A stretch of 64,000 nucleotides of DNA from Sialis fuliginosa (GCA_961205875.1 OY540813.1:1087001-1151000), one strand, 5' to 3'; shown: positions 35,333 through 48,791, numbered from the stretch's first letter. Notes: a model not told the origin generated them from the sequence alone. Translations and numbers: made by a program.

Positions 35333-36160
35333 TGTTGTACACTTTCAAGTCAAATCTTACAATACTTATATTAGTTATTTAAATAAAACTGCAATTATTT
35401 TTTAAGTAATCCAAACAATATTATTAGAACTATTACAGAGTTAAATTAACAATCAATAGAATACAGCGCAAACTGGTGTATTGTAGTTCACAGATTTCTC
35501 GCTAGTTACAAATGGTGGACATCTGCTACATACCAGTGGTTCTCAACAGAGACACTATCGATTGAATGTGCCGGAAACTGGTCATAGAAAATAAATCTAA
35601 TTTTATAATTTATTTATAAAAACAAATCATTGTTCAGGTAATATTCATGTAATATTCTAAGTTATTAAGTATAACATTACAAAATTAAAGAACTGAACTT
35701 TTTAAATTATTTTATGTATTCGGTTTTTATGAAACATATTTTTAAAGCAATAACAATTGAACAAACAATATAAAGAGATAGAAGAAAAATGCACTTTTAA
35801 TAATATATTATTTATTTATGAATGTATAAAAATTACATTTTTTACAAAAGATGCAATATTCTTAAAAAAAAATACTACAAAAATAAATCCTTGTACCTCT
35901 AGTTTGTATGTATTTGAAGATCAAAAATTACGATATAATCAGTTAAGACTTATCAATTTATTTTTCAAAATTTTAAACGAAATAATAACTACATAATAAT
36001 TAATGTCAAACGACACTGTACTTTTTCTATACAAAAATATTCAAATTTACAAAGTATTGATTAGATCAAATTTGCCATGGCCAACTATATACCCCGTAAA
36101 AAACTATTACTAAAAAAGTACCCTATCTACTTTCAAAATAATAAAGCATTTTAAAGAAAT

Positions 36161-37636
36161 TCAGTATTGATTAGAATGTTTTATTTTATGGATATTTAAA
36201 GATCCTTTTTGTCTACAACTATATTCACATTGGTCACATTTAAAAGGTCGTTGGTTAGAATGTTTTAATTTATGAGAATTCAAATTACTTTTTATTTTAC
36301 AACGGTATTCACATTGGTCGCATTTAAAAGGTCGTTTATTAGAATGTGTTAGTTTATGTCTATTCAAAGTACATTTTAGTGTACAACTGAATTCACATTG
36401 GTCACATTTAAAAGGGCGTTGGTTAGAATGTACTGATTTATGTGTATTCAAACTACCTTTTTGTCTACAACTATATTCACATTGGTCGCATTTAAAAGGT
36501 CGTTTATTTGCATGTATTAATTTATGCTCATTTAAATTAGATTTTCGTTTACAACTAAATTCACATTGGTCGCATTTAAAAGGTCGCTCATTAGAATGTG
36601 TTAGTTTATGTCTATTCAAAAGAGATTTGTGTTTAAAACTTAATTCACATTGGTCGCATTTAAAAGTGCGTTTATTGGAATTCTTCTTCAATTTCACGTT
36701 CTGGTTAGTTAATATTGGTTTACAGTCAACTGTTTCATATTCGTAATATGTTTTATTTTCATTGTTTGAATTTAAATATTCATCACTTTTTTTTATTTCT
36801 TCACTAATGTCTTCATTTTCTATCGGTTCTATTTTAATGCGGTACTCTGGTAGATATACTGCAACTGTTTCATATTTGTGATCAGTTTTATTTTCATTGT
36901 TTGAATTTAAATATTCGTCACTGTATTTTGTTTCTTCACTCATATCTTCATTTTCCTTTGGTTCATTTTTAATGTCGATGTCTGGCAGATTTTCATCTTT
37001 AACTTGCAAGTTTTCCTGCAAAACGACAGTTGATAATTCAATATGAATAAAAAAAGCATTTTATGCCTTAACTACAATTTTGTGCTAATGCTTATTATAG
37101 GTTATATTTACCAAGTTTTATAAAAGATCCAACACATACAAGCTTTTAGGATGCTGCGGTGATATTGATATGGATCTTGGCTTCTGGGTACAAGCTGCAC
37201 TTTCAATAGAGCCCTAAAGATGTCCACTTTAATGTGCGACGAAACGTTAGCTGATAGGATGACTGAATGCCACGGCTTATACCAAAAAACCAAGCTCCAT
37301 TCCAACATGTAGTTACAATTGTTGAAAATGCTTGAGTGCAAAAATGTATTGATTTATATATCGAAAATAATAATTTCATTTAATACAATTGTTTTGTAAC
37401 TGCTGTCTTTTTTTTTTACATTCGCGCATGCGCGTAACATGTTAAACATTTCGTTACCTATCAATACATAAACCAAATACTAATATTACACTCATTACAC
37501 TGATCTATTCAATAATAACACCGTATTTCATTACCTGGTATTCTTGGTTGTAATATATTGCAAATTCATCATGAATTTCAATATCTTGCGGAAGATTGCT
37601 TTCTTCTTGTAGATTTTCTTGTTTCACGTGAATCAT
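36161..37636 (-). CDS. ZNF-F: shortened 6-finger paralog
   Basis: Exon 1 37535-37636 and exon 2 36161-37015 join in phase 0, intron 519 bp, about 318 aa. Two acidic modules (the second with IKIEP), then only six fingers, ending SNQY and a stop. ZNF-E continues at this exact point with finger 7. Sequence beyond the stop (ACTGAATTTCTTTAAAATGC on the minus strand) is the 3'-UTR-like sequence found after the other genes. A deletion therefore joined finger 6 to the UTR at a GTATT microhomology. The remaining fingers are intact, so it may still make a short protein. Intron palindrome CGCGCATGCGCG at 37423-37434; hAT end about 37847. Confidence 0.85.
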
Positions 37637-38393
37637 TGTTGTACACTTTGAAGTCAAATCTTACAAAACTGCAAATTTTTTAAGTACCTAATCCAAACAA
37701 TATTAGGCATATTAGGACTATTTATTACAAAGTATTAAATTAACAATCAATAGAGTACAGCGGAAACTGGTATATGTAGCAGTATATAGTTCACTCAAGT
37801 TCACTGATTTCTCACTAGTTACAAATGGTGGATATTTGCTACATACCAGTGGTCCTCAACCGCGGCATAGCCGATTGAATGTGCTGAAAACTGGTCAGAA
37901 AATAAGTCTAATTTTTGAATTTATTTATAAAAACATTTCATTGTTCTGAGCATTTTTATATATATTTTGTTAATTTTTTGGTCTTTTTGTTATATTCCAA
38001 TTTATTATATATAACATTACAAAATTAAAGAACTCAACTTTTTAAATTTTTTTAATGGTCACTTTACGTTTTTATGAAAATAATATATTTTTAAAGCAAT
38101 AACAATTGAACAAACAATATAAGGAGATAGAAGAAAAATTCACATTTTTAATAATATATTATTTATTTTTCTATATATAAAAATTACATTTTTTACAAAA
38201 GATACAATATTCTTAAAAATAAACTGTAAAAAAAAATTCTTGTACCTCTAGTTTGTATGTATTTGAAGATCAAAAATTACGATATAATCAGTTAAGACTT
38301 ATCAATTCATTTTTCAAAAACTTCAATCGAAATAACAACTACATAATAATTGATAGGTCCTGAAGTCCCGACTGATTTTCTTCAAATTTGGTC

Positions 38394-38722
38394 AACCCCT
38401 TACACACTAGTGACTTTTAGAAGCGCTACTATCGCGTACATTTATTTTACATTGTTTTATAGGTAAATCGCAAAAGATATAAACTCTAGCGATTTACTCG
38501 CGTGATCGCGTGTGTTGCAGCTTGTCTCTACGACAAATCTCAGCGATTCTAGAGCACTTGTTCTTTACACACTATGCGATTCACCTCCGCTCCCCTCACC
38601 CGTCTTCAATCATTTTCGTTCAATATTATTTCATTGGCACTGTTGAGTTTTACAATAGTATGCCATGCGATTAAGTCGCGATGTTAAATCGCGTACTGTG
38701 CGATCGCTAGTGTGTAAGGGGT
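38394..38722. mobile_element. MITE with CCCCTTACACACTAG ends, between ZNF-F and ZNF-G
   Basis: The left end ACCCCTTACACACTAGTG and the right end GCTAGTGTGTAAGGGGT are inverted. The interior is less AT-rich than the flanks and rich in GCGATT/AATCGC motifs, giving further internal inversions. It lies ~130 bp downstream of the ZNF-G stop and is absent at the same place in the sister genes. Confidence 0.75.
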
Positions 38723-38854
38723 CTCTGACATCAAATATCATTGATTAGATCAAATATGCCATAGCCAACTATATGCCGTGTAAAAAAACTTTTACTAAAA
38801 ATGTACCTATCTACTTTTAAAAATAATAAAGTATTTTAAAGAAATTCGGTATTT

Positions 38855-40588
38855 TTATTTCTTTTCGATGGACTGTCTAAGCAATCCACTCAAAACATTA
38901 TTGGGATGTGTTAATTTATGTAACTCTAAATTATTTTTTTGTTTACAACTATACTCACATTGGTCGCATTTAAATGGTCGCTCATTAGAATGTGTTACTT
39001 TATGTTGTTTCAAAGCTGTTTTCAGTTTACAACTATAATCACATTGATTACATTTGTAAGGGCGTTCATTAGAATGTTTAATTTTATGTATATTCAAAGT
39101 TCCTTTTTGTTTACAAGTGTATTCGCATTGGTCGCATTTAAAAGGTCGTTTATTAGAATGTGTTAGTTTATGAGAATTCAAATTTTCTTTTCGTTTAAAG
39201 CTCAATTCACATTGGTCGCATCTAAAAGGTCGTTGGTTAGAATGTTTTAATTTATGAGATTTTAAATTACAATTTAGTCTACTACTATATTCGCATTGGT
39301 CGCATTTAAAAGGGTGTTGTTTAGAATGTGTTAATTTATGTGTATTCAACATTTCTTCTTGTTCACAACTATATTCACATTGATTACAATTAAAAGTGTG
39401 TTGATTGGAATGTGTTATTTTATGTATATTCAAAGTTCCTTTTTGTTTACAACTATATTCACATTGGTCGCATTTGTAAGGTCGTTTATTTGAATGTATT
39501 TTTTTATGATCATATAAATTAGATTTTCGTTTACAACTAAATTCACATTGGTCACATTTAAAAGGTCGTTGGTCAGAATGTTTTAATTTATGAGATTTCA
39601 AACTACATTTTAGTGTACAACTGTATTCACATTGGTCGCATTTAAAAGGGCGTTGGTTAGAATGTGTTAATTTATGTGTATTCAAACTACCTTTTTGTCT
39701 ACAACTATATTCACATTGGTCGCATTTAAAAGGTCGTTTATTTGCATGTATTAATTTATGATCATTTAAATTTGATTTTCGTTTGTAACTCAATTCACAT
39801 TGGTCGCATTTAAAAGAGCGTTGATTAGAATTCTTCTTCAAATTCACGGTCTGGTTAGTTAATATTAACTCAGAGTTAACTGTTTCATATTTATTATCAA
39901 TACTATTTTCATTGTTTGAATTTAAATATTCATCACTTTTTTTTATTTCTTCACTAATATCTTCATTTTCTGTTGGCTCAGTTTTCATGTGGTACTCTGG
40001 TAGATAAACTGCAACTGTTTCATATTTGTAATCAGTTTTATTCTCATTGTTTGAATTGAAATATTCATCACTTTTTTTAATTTCTTCACTAATGTCTTCA
40101 TTTTCTTTTGGTTCATTTTTAATGTCAATCTCTGGAAGATTTTCTTCTTTAACTTGCAAGTTTTCCTGCAAAAAGACAATTGATAACTCGATATTAATAA
40201 AAACAAGAATTTTCTGTCTTAACTAAAATATTGAGCTAATGCTTATTACAGCTGATAGAATGATGAAATCGCCGCGACTTATACCAAAAAACCAAACTCC
40301 ATTCCAACATGTAGTTCGAATTGTTGAAAATACTTGAGTTCAAAAATGTATTTATTTATATAACGAAAACAATAATTTTATTTAATACAATTGTTTTGGA
40401 ACTGCTGTATTTTTTACTTTTACTTCTTTTACATTCAATACTTTACCAAATAGTAATATTACTCTGATTTATTCAATAATAACAATGTATCTCATTACCT
40501 GGTGTTCTTGGTTGTAATATATTTCAAATTCATCGTTAATTTCAACATCTTGCGGAAGATTGCTTTCTTCTTGTTTTACGTGAATCAT
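38855..40588 (-). CDS. ZNF-G: 11-finger C2H2 protein with shortened first exon
   Basis: Exon 1 40499-40588 has only 30 codons (MIHVKQEESNLPQDVE...), four fewer than most, an in-frame loss after KQE. Exon 2 38855-40165 joins in phase 0, intron 333 bp, total about 466 aa. Two acidic modules; the second has HMKTEP instead of HIKNEP. Eleven intact fingers, including EQEEMLNTH shared with ZNF-E, and the tail PNNVLSGLLRQSIEKK. The intron keeps the CAATTGTTTTGGAACTGCTG block but lacks the CGCATGCGC palindrome, and its intronic inverted element is only partial. hAT end about 40788. Confidence 0.9.
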
Positions 40589-41168
40589 TTTTGTTCACTT
40601 TGAAGTCAAATCTTGCAATACTTGTATTAATTATTTAAATAAAACTGCAATTCTTTTTTAAGTAATCCAAACAATATTATTAAGACTATTACAAAGAGTT
40701 AAATTAACAATCAATAAAGTACAGCGGAAACTGGTGTATTGCAGTTGATTTCTCGCTAGTTACAAATGGTGGACATCTGCTACATACCAGTGGTTCTCAA
40801 CCATGACACAGTCGATTGAATGTACCGAAAACTTGATATCGAAAATAAGTTTAGCTTTTAAAATTTATAAAAACATTTCATAGTTCTGGTCACTTTTATA
40901 TATATTTTGTATATTTTTTGGTCTTTCCGTAATATTGTAAAACTTATTAAGATAGAAGAAAAATGCACACTGTTAATAATATATTATTTATTTATGAATA
41001 TACATTTTTTTACAAAATATACAATATTCTTAAAAATACACTGTGTATAAGGGGTCAATATGATTAGATCAAATATGCCATAGCCAACTATTTGCCCCGT
41101 AAAAAAACTTATCTAAGTACCTATCTACTTTAAAAAATAATAAAGTATTAAAATGAAATTCGATATTT

Positions 41169-43023
41169 TTACTTCTTTTCGATAGACTGTCTAAACCATC
41201 CACTCAAAACATCATTGGGATGAGTTAATTTATGTAAATCTAAATTATTTTTTTGTTTACAACTATACTCACAATGATTACATTTAAAAGGGCGTTGATC
41301 AGAATGTGTTAATTTATGTCTACTTAAAGTTCCTTTTTGTTTACAACTAAATTCACATTGGTCGCATTTAAAAGGGCGTTGATCTGAATGTGTTAACTTA
41401 TGTAAATTCAAACTTCCTTTTTGTTTACAACTGAATTCACATTGGTCACATTTAAATGGTCGTTGATTAGAATGTGTTAATTTATGTATAGTCAAACTTC
41501 CTTTTTGTTTACAACTGAATTCACATTGGTCACATTTAAATGGTCGTTGATTAGAATGTGTTAATTTATGTATAGTCAAACTTCCTTTTTGTTTACAACT
41601 ATATTCACATTGGTCACATTTAAAAGGTCGTTGATCAGAATGTTTTATTTTGTGTATATTCAAAGTTCTTTTTTGTTTACAACTAAATTCACATTGGTCG
41701 CATTTAAAAGGTCGTTGGTTAGAATGTGTTAATTTATGATCATATAAATTAGATTTTCGTTTACAACTAAATTCACATTGGTCGCATTTTAGAGGTCGCT
41801 CATTTGAATGTATTAATTTATGTTCATTCAATTTAGTTTTTTCTCTGCAACTAAATTCACATTGGTCGCATTTAAAAGGTCGCTCATTAGAATGTGTTAA
41901 TTTATGTCTATTCAAACCAGCTTTTCGTTTACAATTAAATTCACATTGGTCACATTTAAAAAGCTTCTTTTTCACACTCTGGTTAGTTAATATTGGCTTA
42001 CAGTCAACTGTTTCATATTCGTGATATGTTTTATTTTCATTGTTTGAATTTAAATATTCATCACTGTATTTTGTTTCTTCACTAATATCTTCATTTTCTT
42101 TTGGATCATTTTTAATATCAGTGTCTGGCAGATTTTCTTCAACTGTTTCATAATTTTGGTTAGTTTTATTTTCATTGTTTGAATTTAAATATTCATCACT
42201 TTTTTTTATTTCTTCACTAATGTCTTCATTTTCTATTGGTTCACTTTTAATGTGGTACTCTGGCAGATATACTTTATCTGTTTCATATTTGTAATCAGTT
42301 TTATTTTCATTGTTTGAATTTAAATATTCATCACTGTATTTTGTTTCTTCACTAATATCTTCGTTTTCTTTTGGTTCATTTTTAATATGAGTGTCTGGCA
42401 TATTTTCTTCATTAACATCGAAGTTTCCCTGCAAAACAATAATTGATAACACGATATAAATAAAAACGAGCCCCCCATGCCTTAACTAAAATGTTTATTG
42501 GTTATATAGTTATATTTCAAAAAAGTTTTATAAAATTTCCAACATATACAAGTTTTTTACATGTATCTTGGCTTCTGGATACAAGCTGCACTTTCAATAC
42601 AGCCCTGAAGATGTCCACTGCAATGTGCGACAAAACGTTAGCCGATAGAATTGCCATATTACCGCGGTTTATTCCCAGAATCCAAGATCCAATCCAACAA
42701 ATAGTTAGAAACGTTGAAAATGCTCGAGTACGAAAATGTATTTATTGTATAACAAAAATAATAATTCCATTTAATACAATTGTTTTGGAACTGCTGTTTC
42801 TTTTACTTTTACCCAAACACATGCGCTTGGTATTACAAACATTACAGATAACAGTGTATTGTAAAACTATATAATGTATTTAATTAATACAAATACAAAC
42901 ATTGTCTTTTATTACCTTGTGTTCTTGTTTAAAATATTTTGAAAATTCTTCATGAATTTCAACATTTTGCAGAAGATCAAGATCGCTTTCTTCTTTTATA
43001 TCTTCTTGTTTCACATGAATCAT
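41169..43023 (-). CDS. ZNF-H: 9-finger C2H2 protein with three acidic modules
   Basis: Exon 1 42916-43023 has 36 codons: an extra Asp-Leu (SDLDLL) from a 6-bp duplication, and a donor AAG|GTAATA. Exon 2 41169-42428 joins in phase 0, intron 487 bp, about 455 aa. Three acidic modules, then nine fingers and the tail PNDVLSGWFRQSIEKK. The NLKKNSNQ spacer is shortened (SVKKKLFKC). Fingers 5 and 6 are identical in the helix (KQKGSLTIH) and nearly so in DNA, and fingers 7-8 are close (KQKGSLNLH, KQKGTLSRH), showing very recent tandem finger duplication. The intron palindrome is degenerate (CACATGCGC, 42818-42826); hAT end about 43190. H, I and J share GN(F/L)DV at the exon 2 start and KYFKQE(H/Q)K at the exon 1 end. 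Confidence 0.9.
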
Positions 43024-43544
43024 TTTTGTACACTTTGAAGTCAAATCTTATATATAAATTATTTGAATAAAACTGCAACTTCGTAATCCAAACAATATTA
43101 GAATTATTACAAAATATTCGACAGCAGAAACTAAATATGTAGTTCATTGATTACTCGCTAGTTGCAAATGGTGGACATTTGCTACAAACCAGTGGTTCTC
43201 AACCCGGGCACAGCCGATTGAAACTTTTAAAATTTATAAAAACATTTCATTGTTCTGGTTACTTTTATATATTTTGTACATTCTTCGGCTTTCTCAGTAA
43301 TATTAAATATAACATTATAAAATTAAAGAACTCTATTTTATTTAAAAATATATATAATAGTCTTATTTACGTATCAAGTTTCGATTTAAACATGCTAAAA
43401 CCCAAACTAATATTAAAATTTAACTCAAATTTTAATATTACACGTCAAAATCGTGATATATAATTCTTACGACTTGACATAAAAAACCTAACCCCAAAAC
43501 ATTAACAAATACTACAAATTAAATTAACTTTATTACTGAAAACA

Positions 43545-43695
43545 TCATTCAATAAAACCACTGACAGCATCAATAACTGCCTCTATACGAGATGTAAATC
43601 GTCGACAGACTTGAATTAAATGATTTTGATTCATAGCAGACATTACTCTGACTATAGCAGCTTTTTTGTTGGTCTTTCTGTAATTTTCTAAAAGT
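43545..43695 (-). pseudogene. 3' end of a DNA-transposon transposase frame, copy 1
   Basis: The minus strand reads AIVRVMSAMNQNHLIQVCRR FTSRIEAVIDAVSGFIE then stop. This resembles the C-terminal end of mariner/Tc1-like insect transposases (a CRRF-x-R-I-x2-x-I-x-A-x-G-G-x-hydrophobic-E ending). Copies at 46803-46925 and 53828-53975 sit in the equivalent place downstream of ZNF-J and ZNF-L, so the relic was duplicated with the genes. The rest of the transposase is not seen. Confidence 0.5.
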
Positions 43696-43928
43696 TATTA
43701 AGATAGATAAAAATGCACACATTTAATAATATATTATTTATTTAAGAATATAAGAAATAATATTTTTTACAAAATATAAAATATTCTTAAAAAAACACTG
43801 TAAATGACAAAATCTTACGATTTTATCTACTTTAAAAAATAATAAAGAATTTTAAAGAAATCCGGTATTTTAATTTATTACGAAACATTATTGGGATGTG
43901 TTAATTTATGTGAATTTAAATATCTTAT

Positions 43929-46510
43929 TTATTTACAACTATATTCACAATGATTACATTTAAAAGGGCGTTGGTTAGAATGTGTTAATTTATGTGTTTT
44001 TAAACTTCCTTTATATCTACAACTAAATTCACATTGGTCGCATTTAAAGGGTTGTTGATCAGAATGTTTTAATTTATGAGATTCCAAACTACATTTTCGT
44101 TTGCAACTGTATTCACATTGGTCGCATTTAAAAGGGAGTTGATCAGAATGTGTTAATTTATGTAAATCTAAATATCTTTTTATTTTACAACTATATTTAC
44201 AATGATTACATTGAAAAGAGCATTGTTTAGAATGTGTTAATTTATGTAAATCTAAATTTCCTTTTCGTTTACAACTATAATCACAATGGTCGCATTTAAA
44301 AGGTCGTTGATTAGAATGTGTTAATTTATGTAAATCTAAATTAGATTTTCGTTTACAACTATATTCACATTGGTCGCATTTAAAAGGGCGTTGATCAGAG
44401 TGTGTTAATTTATGTCTACTCAAATCTCCTATTCTTTTACAACTAAATTCACATTGGTCGCATTTAAAAGGTCGTTGGTCAGAATGTGTTAATTTATGAT
44501 ATTTCAATATATTTTTTTCTCTACAACTAAATTCACATTGGTCGCATTTAAAACGTCGTTGATTAGAATGTTTTAATTTATGAGGTTCCAGATTACCTTT
44601 TAGTTTACAACTGTATTCACATTGATCACATTTAAAAGGGCGTTGATCAGAATGTGTTAATTTATGATAATATAAATTTCCTTTTCGTTTACAACGAAAT
44701 TCACATTGGTCGCATTTAAAAGGGCGTTGATCAGAATGTATTAATTTATGGTCATATAAATTTCCTTTTCGTATACTACTATATTCACATTGGTCGCATT
44801 TAAAAGGGCGTTGATCAGAATGTGTTAGTTTATGTCTACTCAAATCTCCTGTTTTTTTACAACTAAATTCACATTGGTCGCATTTAAAAGGTCGTTGGTT
44901 GGAATTCTTCTTCAAATTCACGCTCTGGTTAGTTAATATTGGCTTACAGTCAACTGTGTCATATTCGTAATGTGTTTTATTTTCATTGTTTGAATTTAAA
45001 TATTCATCACTTTTTTTTATTTCTTCACTAAAGTCTTCATTTTCTATCGATTCATTTTTAATGTGGTACTCTGGCAGATATACTTCAACTGTTTCATATT
45101 TGTTATCAGTTTTATTTTCACTGTTTGAATTTAAATATTCATCACTGTATTTTGTTTCTTTACTAATATCTTCGTTTTCTTTTGGTTCATTTTTAATGTG
45201 AGTGTCTGGTATATTTTCTTCTTTAACATCCAAGTTTCCCTGCAAAACAACAATTGAAAACTGGATATGAATAAAAACGATCATTTCATGTCTTAACTAA
45301 AATTTTAAGCCAATGCTTATTATAAGTTATATTTCAAAAAAGTTTTATAAAATTTCCCACATATACAAGCTTTTAGGATTCTGCGGTGTTTTCTATATGG
45401 ATCTTGACTTCTGGGTACAACCCGCACTTTCAATAGAACCCTGAAGATGTCCACTGCAATGTGCGACAAAACGTTAGCCGATAGAATTGCCATATTACCG
45501 TGGCTTATACCTAGAAGCCAAAATCGAATTCAACATATAGTTAGAAACGTTGAAAATGCTCGAGTGCGAGAATGTATTATATAAAAAAATTTCCTTTAAT
45601 ACAATTGTTTTGGAACCGCTGTTTATTTTATTTTTACACAAACGCATGCGCGTGAGTGGTATGTTCAACAATGACATTACCGACATTACAGAATATTTAG
45701 GTTTGCCAGAAACTCTAGATGTAAAAAGAGAAATATTCCATTTAAAAAAGAGGACATTTATTTTGTATTAATTATTTTAATAAGTAACTTTTGTTATAGC
45801 TGTTTTACGTACATTTAAACTAAAAATAATTAAATATTTATTCACTGTTGCTAAGGAAAAATAGCGTCCTAGGCTTGGTTCCCATTGCAGACCTTGTTAA
45901 AAGACCAAAATCTGAAATAATTTTTTTAGCAAATTTTAATTGTCTCATTAATATCTTCGCTTACACTTTTGAAAATTCGTGATTCCAGAAATTAAGGGCC
46001 CTGGTCACCGGTAGCATATAAAATAGCCCCTAAAATCTAACCCATGTATTTTTGGATTTTTTTTTAAATTCTATGACACATGAAAGATATGAGATAATCA
46101 GGGCTTTTTCTCCAGAAAGAAACTAAAAAAATAATTACTAAATGTCGTTTTTAGGTCCTTTTTAGTTTGTGATTTTTATCTTGAAATATCAAATTGAAAG
46201 TGTGGACACCTTTTTATGGGGTATACGTATTTACAAACACTAATATAAAAACCAAGATTAAGTCAAAATATGCTGCATTAAAAAAAAAGAAAGATAAATT
46301 CTCAAAAAGAGAACTTATTATCTTTAAAAAAGATATTCTGGCAACCCTAAGTATGTTGTAATACTATAATATAACGTATTAATTAATACAAATAATGTAT
46401 TTTATTACCTTGTGTTCTTGTTTAAAATATTTTGAAAATTCTTCATGAATGTCAACATCTTGCAGAAGATCGCTTTCTTCTTGTATATCTTCTTGTTTCA
46501 CGTGAATCAT
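43929..46510 (-). CDS. ZNF-I: 11-finger C2H2 protein ending inside its last finger
   Basis: Exon 1 46409-46510 (MIHVKQEDIQEESDLLQDVD...KYFKQEHK) and exon 2 43929-45239 join in phase 0, about 470 aa. The intron is long (1169 bp) because of an insertion between about 45.7 and 46.37 kb. Two acidic modules, then 11 full fingers and a twelfth broken by an in-frame TAA right after CNHCEYSCK. The sequence past the stop still reads as the rest of the finger and the family tail start (IRYLNSHKLTHPNNV), so this stop is recent. Finger 9 has a diverged entry (CSFQCNHCKYSC). Intron palindrome CGCATGCGCG at 45643-45652; hAT end about 46691. Confidence 0.85.
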
Positions 46511-46802
46511 TGTTGTACACTTACAATACTTATATTAATTATTTAAATAAAACTGTAACTCTGGACTTCGTCATTAAATCAATATTATTAGGACAATTAC
46601 AAACTATTCAACTAACAGTGTATAAAACAGCAGAAACTGACGTCATTGATCACTCGCTAGTGGCAAATGGTGTGGACATTAGCAACAAACCAGTAGTTCT
46701 CAACCGCGGCACAGTCGATTGAAAATGCCGATTAATTATTCTAATTTTAAAAATTTATATAAACATTTCATTAACATTATTACTGAATTGGATTGAAGAC
46801 AT

Positions 46803-46925
46803 CATTCAATAAAATCACCGACAGCATCTATACGAGATCTAAATCGTCGACAGGCTTAAATTAAATGATTTTGATTCATAGCAGACATTACTCTGACTAT
46901 AGCAGCTTTTTTCGTTGGTATTTCC
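46803..46925 (-). pseudogene. Transposase 3'-end relic, copy 2
   Basis: Same sequence as 43545-43695 with an internal ~15-bp loss (the EAVID region is shortened). It lies ~190 bp downstream of the ZNF-J stop, in the spacer upstream of ZNF-I. Confidence 0.45.
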
Positions 46926-47117
46926 GAAATTTTCAAAAAGTTATTAAGATAGAGAAAAATGCACACTTTTAATAATATATTATTTATTAATAAATATAAA
47001 GAAATAATATTTTTGACAATATATAAAATATTCTTAAAAAAACACTGTAAATAACAAAAAAATACGATATTATCTACTTCAGAAAATAATAAACTATTTT
47101 AAAGAAATTCGGTATTT

Positions 47118-48791
47118 TTATTTTTTTTCGATAGACTGTTTAAACCATTCACTCAAAACATTATTGGGATGTGTTAATTTATGTAAATCTAAACATTTTT
47201 TTCGTTTACAACTATATTCACATTGGTCGCATTTAAATGGTCGTTGATCAGAATGTGTTAATTTATGAGATTCCAAACTACATTTTAGTTTACAACTGTA
47301 TTTACATTTGTCACATTTAAAAGGGCGTTGATCAGAATGTGTTAATTTATGTAAATCTAAATATCTTTTTTTTTTACAACTATATTCACAATGATTACAT
47401 TTAAAAGGGCGTTGGTAAGAATGTGTTAATTTATGATCATGTAAACTAAATTTTCGTTTACAAATAAATTCACATTGGTCGCATTTAAGAGGGCGTTGAT
47501 CAGAATGTGTCAATTTATGTATACTTAAATTTCCTTTTTGTCTACAACTAAATTCACATTGGTCGCATTTAAAAGGTCGTTTACTAGAATGTGTTAATTT
47601 ATGATTATTCAAATTTCCTTTTTGTCTACAACTAAATTCACATTGGTCGCATTTAAAAGGTCGTTGATCAGAATGTATTAATTTATGTCTTGTCAAATCT
47701 CCTGTTCTTTTACAACTAAATTCACATTGGTCGCATTTAATTTGATTGGAATTCTTCTTCAAATTCACGGTCTGGTTAGTTAATATTGGCTCACAGGTTT
47801 CATATTTGTAATTTATTTTATTTCCATTGTTTGAATTTAAATATTCATCACTGTGTTTTGTTTCTTCACTAATATCTTTGTTTTCTTTTGGCTCATTTTT
47901 AATGTGAGTGTCTGACAGATTTTCTTCAACTGTTTCATACTTGTGGTTAGTTTTATTTTCATTGTTTGAATTTAAATATTCATCACTTTTTTTTATTTCT
48001 TCACTAATGTCTTCATTTTCTATTGGCTCATTTTTTATGTGATACTCTGGCAGATATACTTCAACTGTTTTATATTTGTAATTAGTTTTATTTTCATTGT
48101 TTGAGTTTAAATATTCATCACTGTATTTTATTTCTTCACTAATATCTTCGTTTTCTTTTGGCTCCTTTTTAATGTGAGTGTCTGGCATATTTTCTTCTTT
48201 AACATCCAAGTTTCCCTGCAAAACGACAATTGATAACTGGATATGAATAAAAACGAGCATTTCTGCCTTAAATAAAATTTTGAGCAATGCTTATTATAAG
48301 TTATATTTCAAAAAAGTTTTGTAAAATTTCCCACATATACAAGCTTTTGGGATTCTGCGGTGTTTTCCATATGGATATTGACTTCTGAGTACAAGCCGCA
48401 GTTTCAATACAGCCCTGAAGATGTCCACTGCAATGTGCGACGCGGTTTATATCCAGAAGCCAAGATCCATTCCAACATACATATAGTTAGAAACGTTGAA
48501 AGTGCTAAATTGCGAAAATGATTTATTGCATAACAAAAAAAATAATTTCATTTAATATAATTGTTTTGGAACTGCTGTTTCTTTTACTTTTCCACACACG
48601 CATGCGCTTGGAATGTCAAACATTACAGTGCATTGTAAAACTATATTATGTATTTAATTAATACAAATACAAATTTTGTCTTTTATTACCTTTTGTTCTT
48701 GTTTAAAATATTTAGAAAATTCTTCATGAATTTCAACATCTTGCAGAATATCGCTTTCTTTATGTATATTTTCTTGTTTCACGTGAATCAT
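47118..48791 (-). CDS. ZNF-J: 7-finger C2H2 protein with three acidic modules
   Basis: Exon 1 48690-48791 (MIHVKQENIHKESDIL...KYFKQEQK) and exon 2 47118-48215 join in phase 0, intron 474 bp, about 399 aa. Three acidic modules give an unusually long N-terminal half relative to only seven fingers. Finger 1 is entered by NSNQIKCDQC, lacking the RPF residues. Fingers 2 and 3 are near copies (RQKGNLNNH, RQKGNLSIH). The tail PNNVLSEWFKQSIEKK is kept. Intron palindrome CGCATGCGC at 48599-48607; hAT end about 48984. Upstream of its promoter is a block copied from, or shared with, the G-H spacer. Confidence 0.88.
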
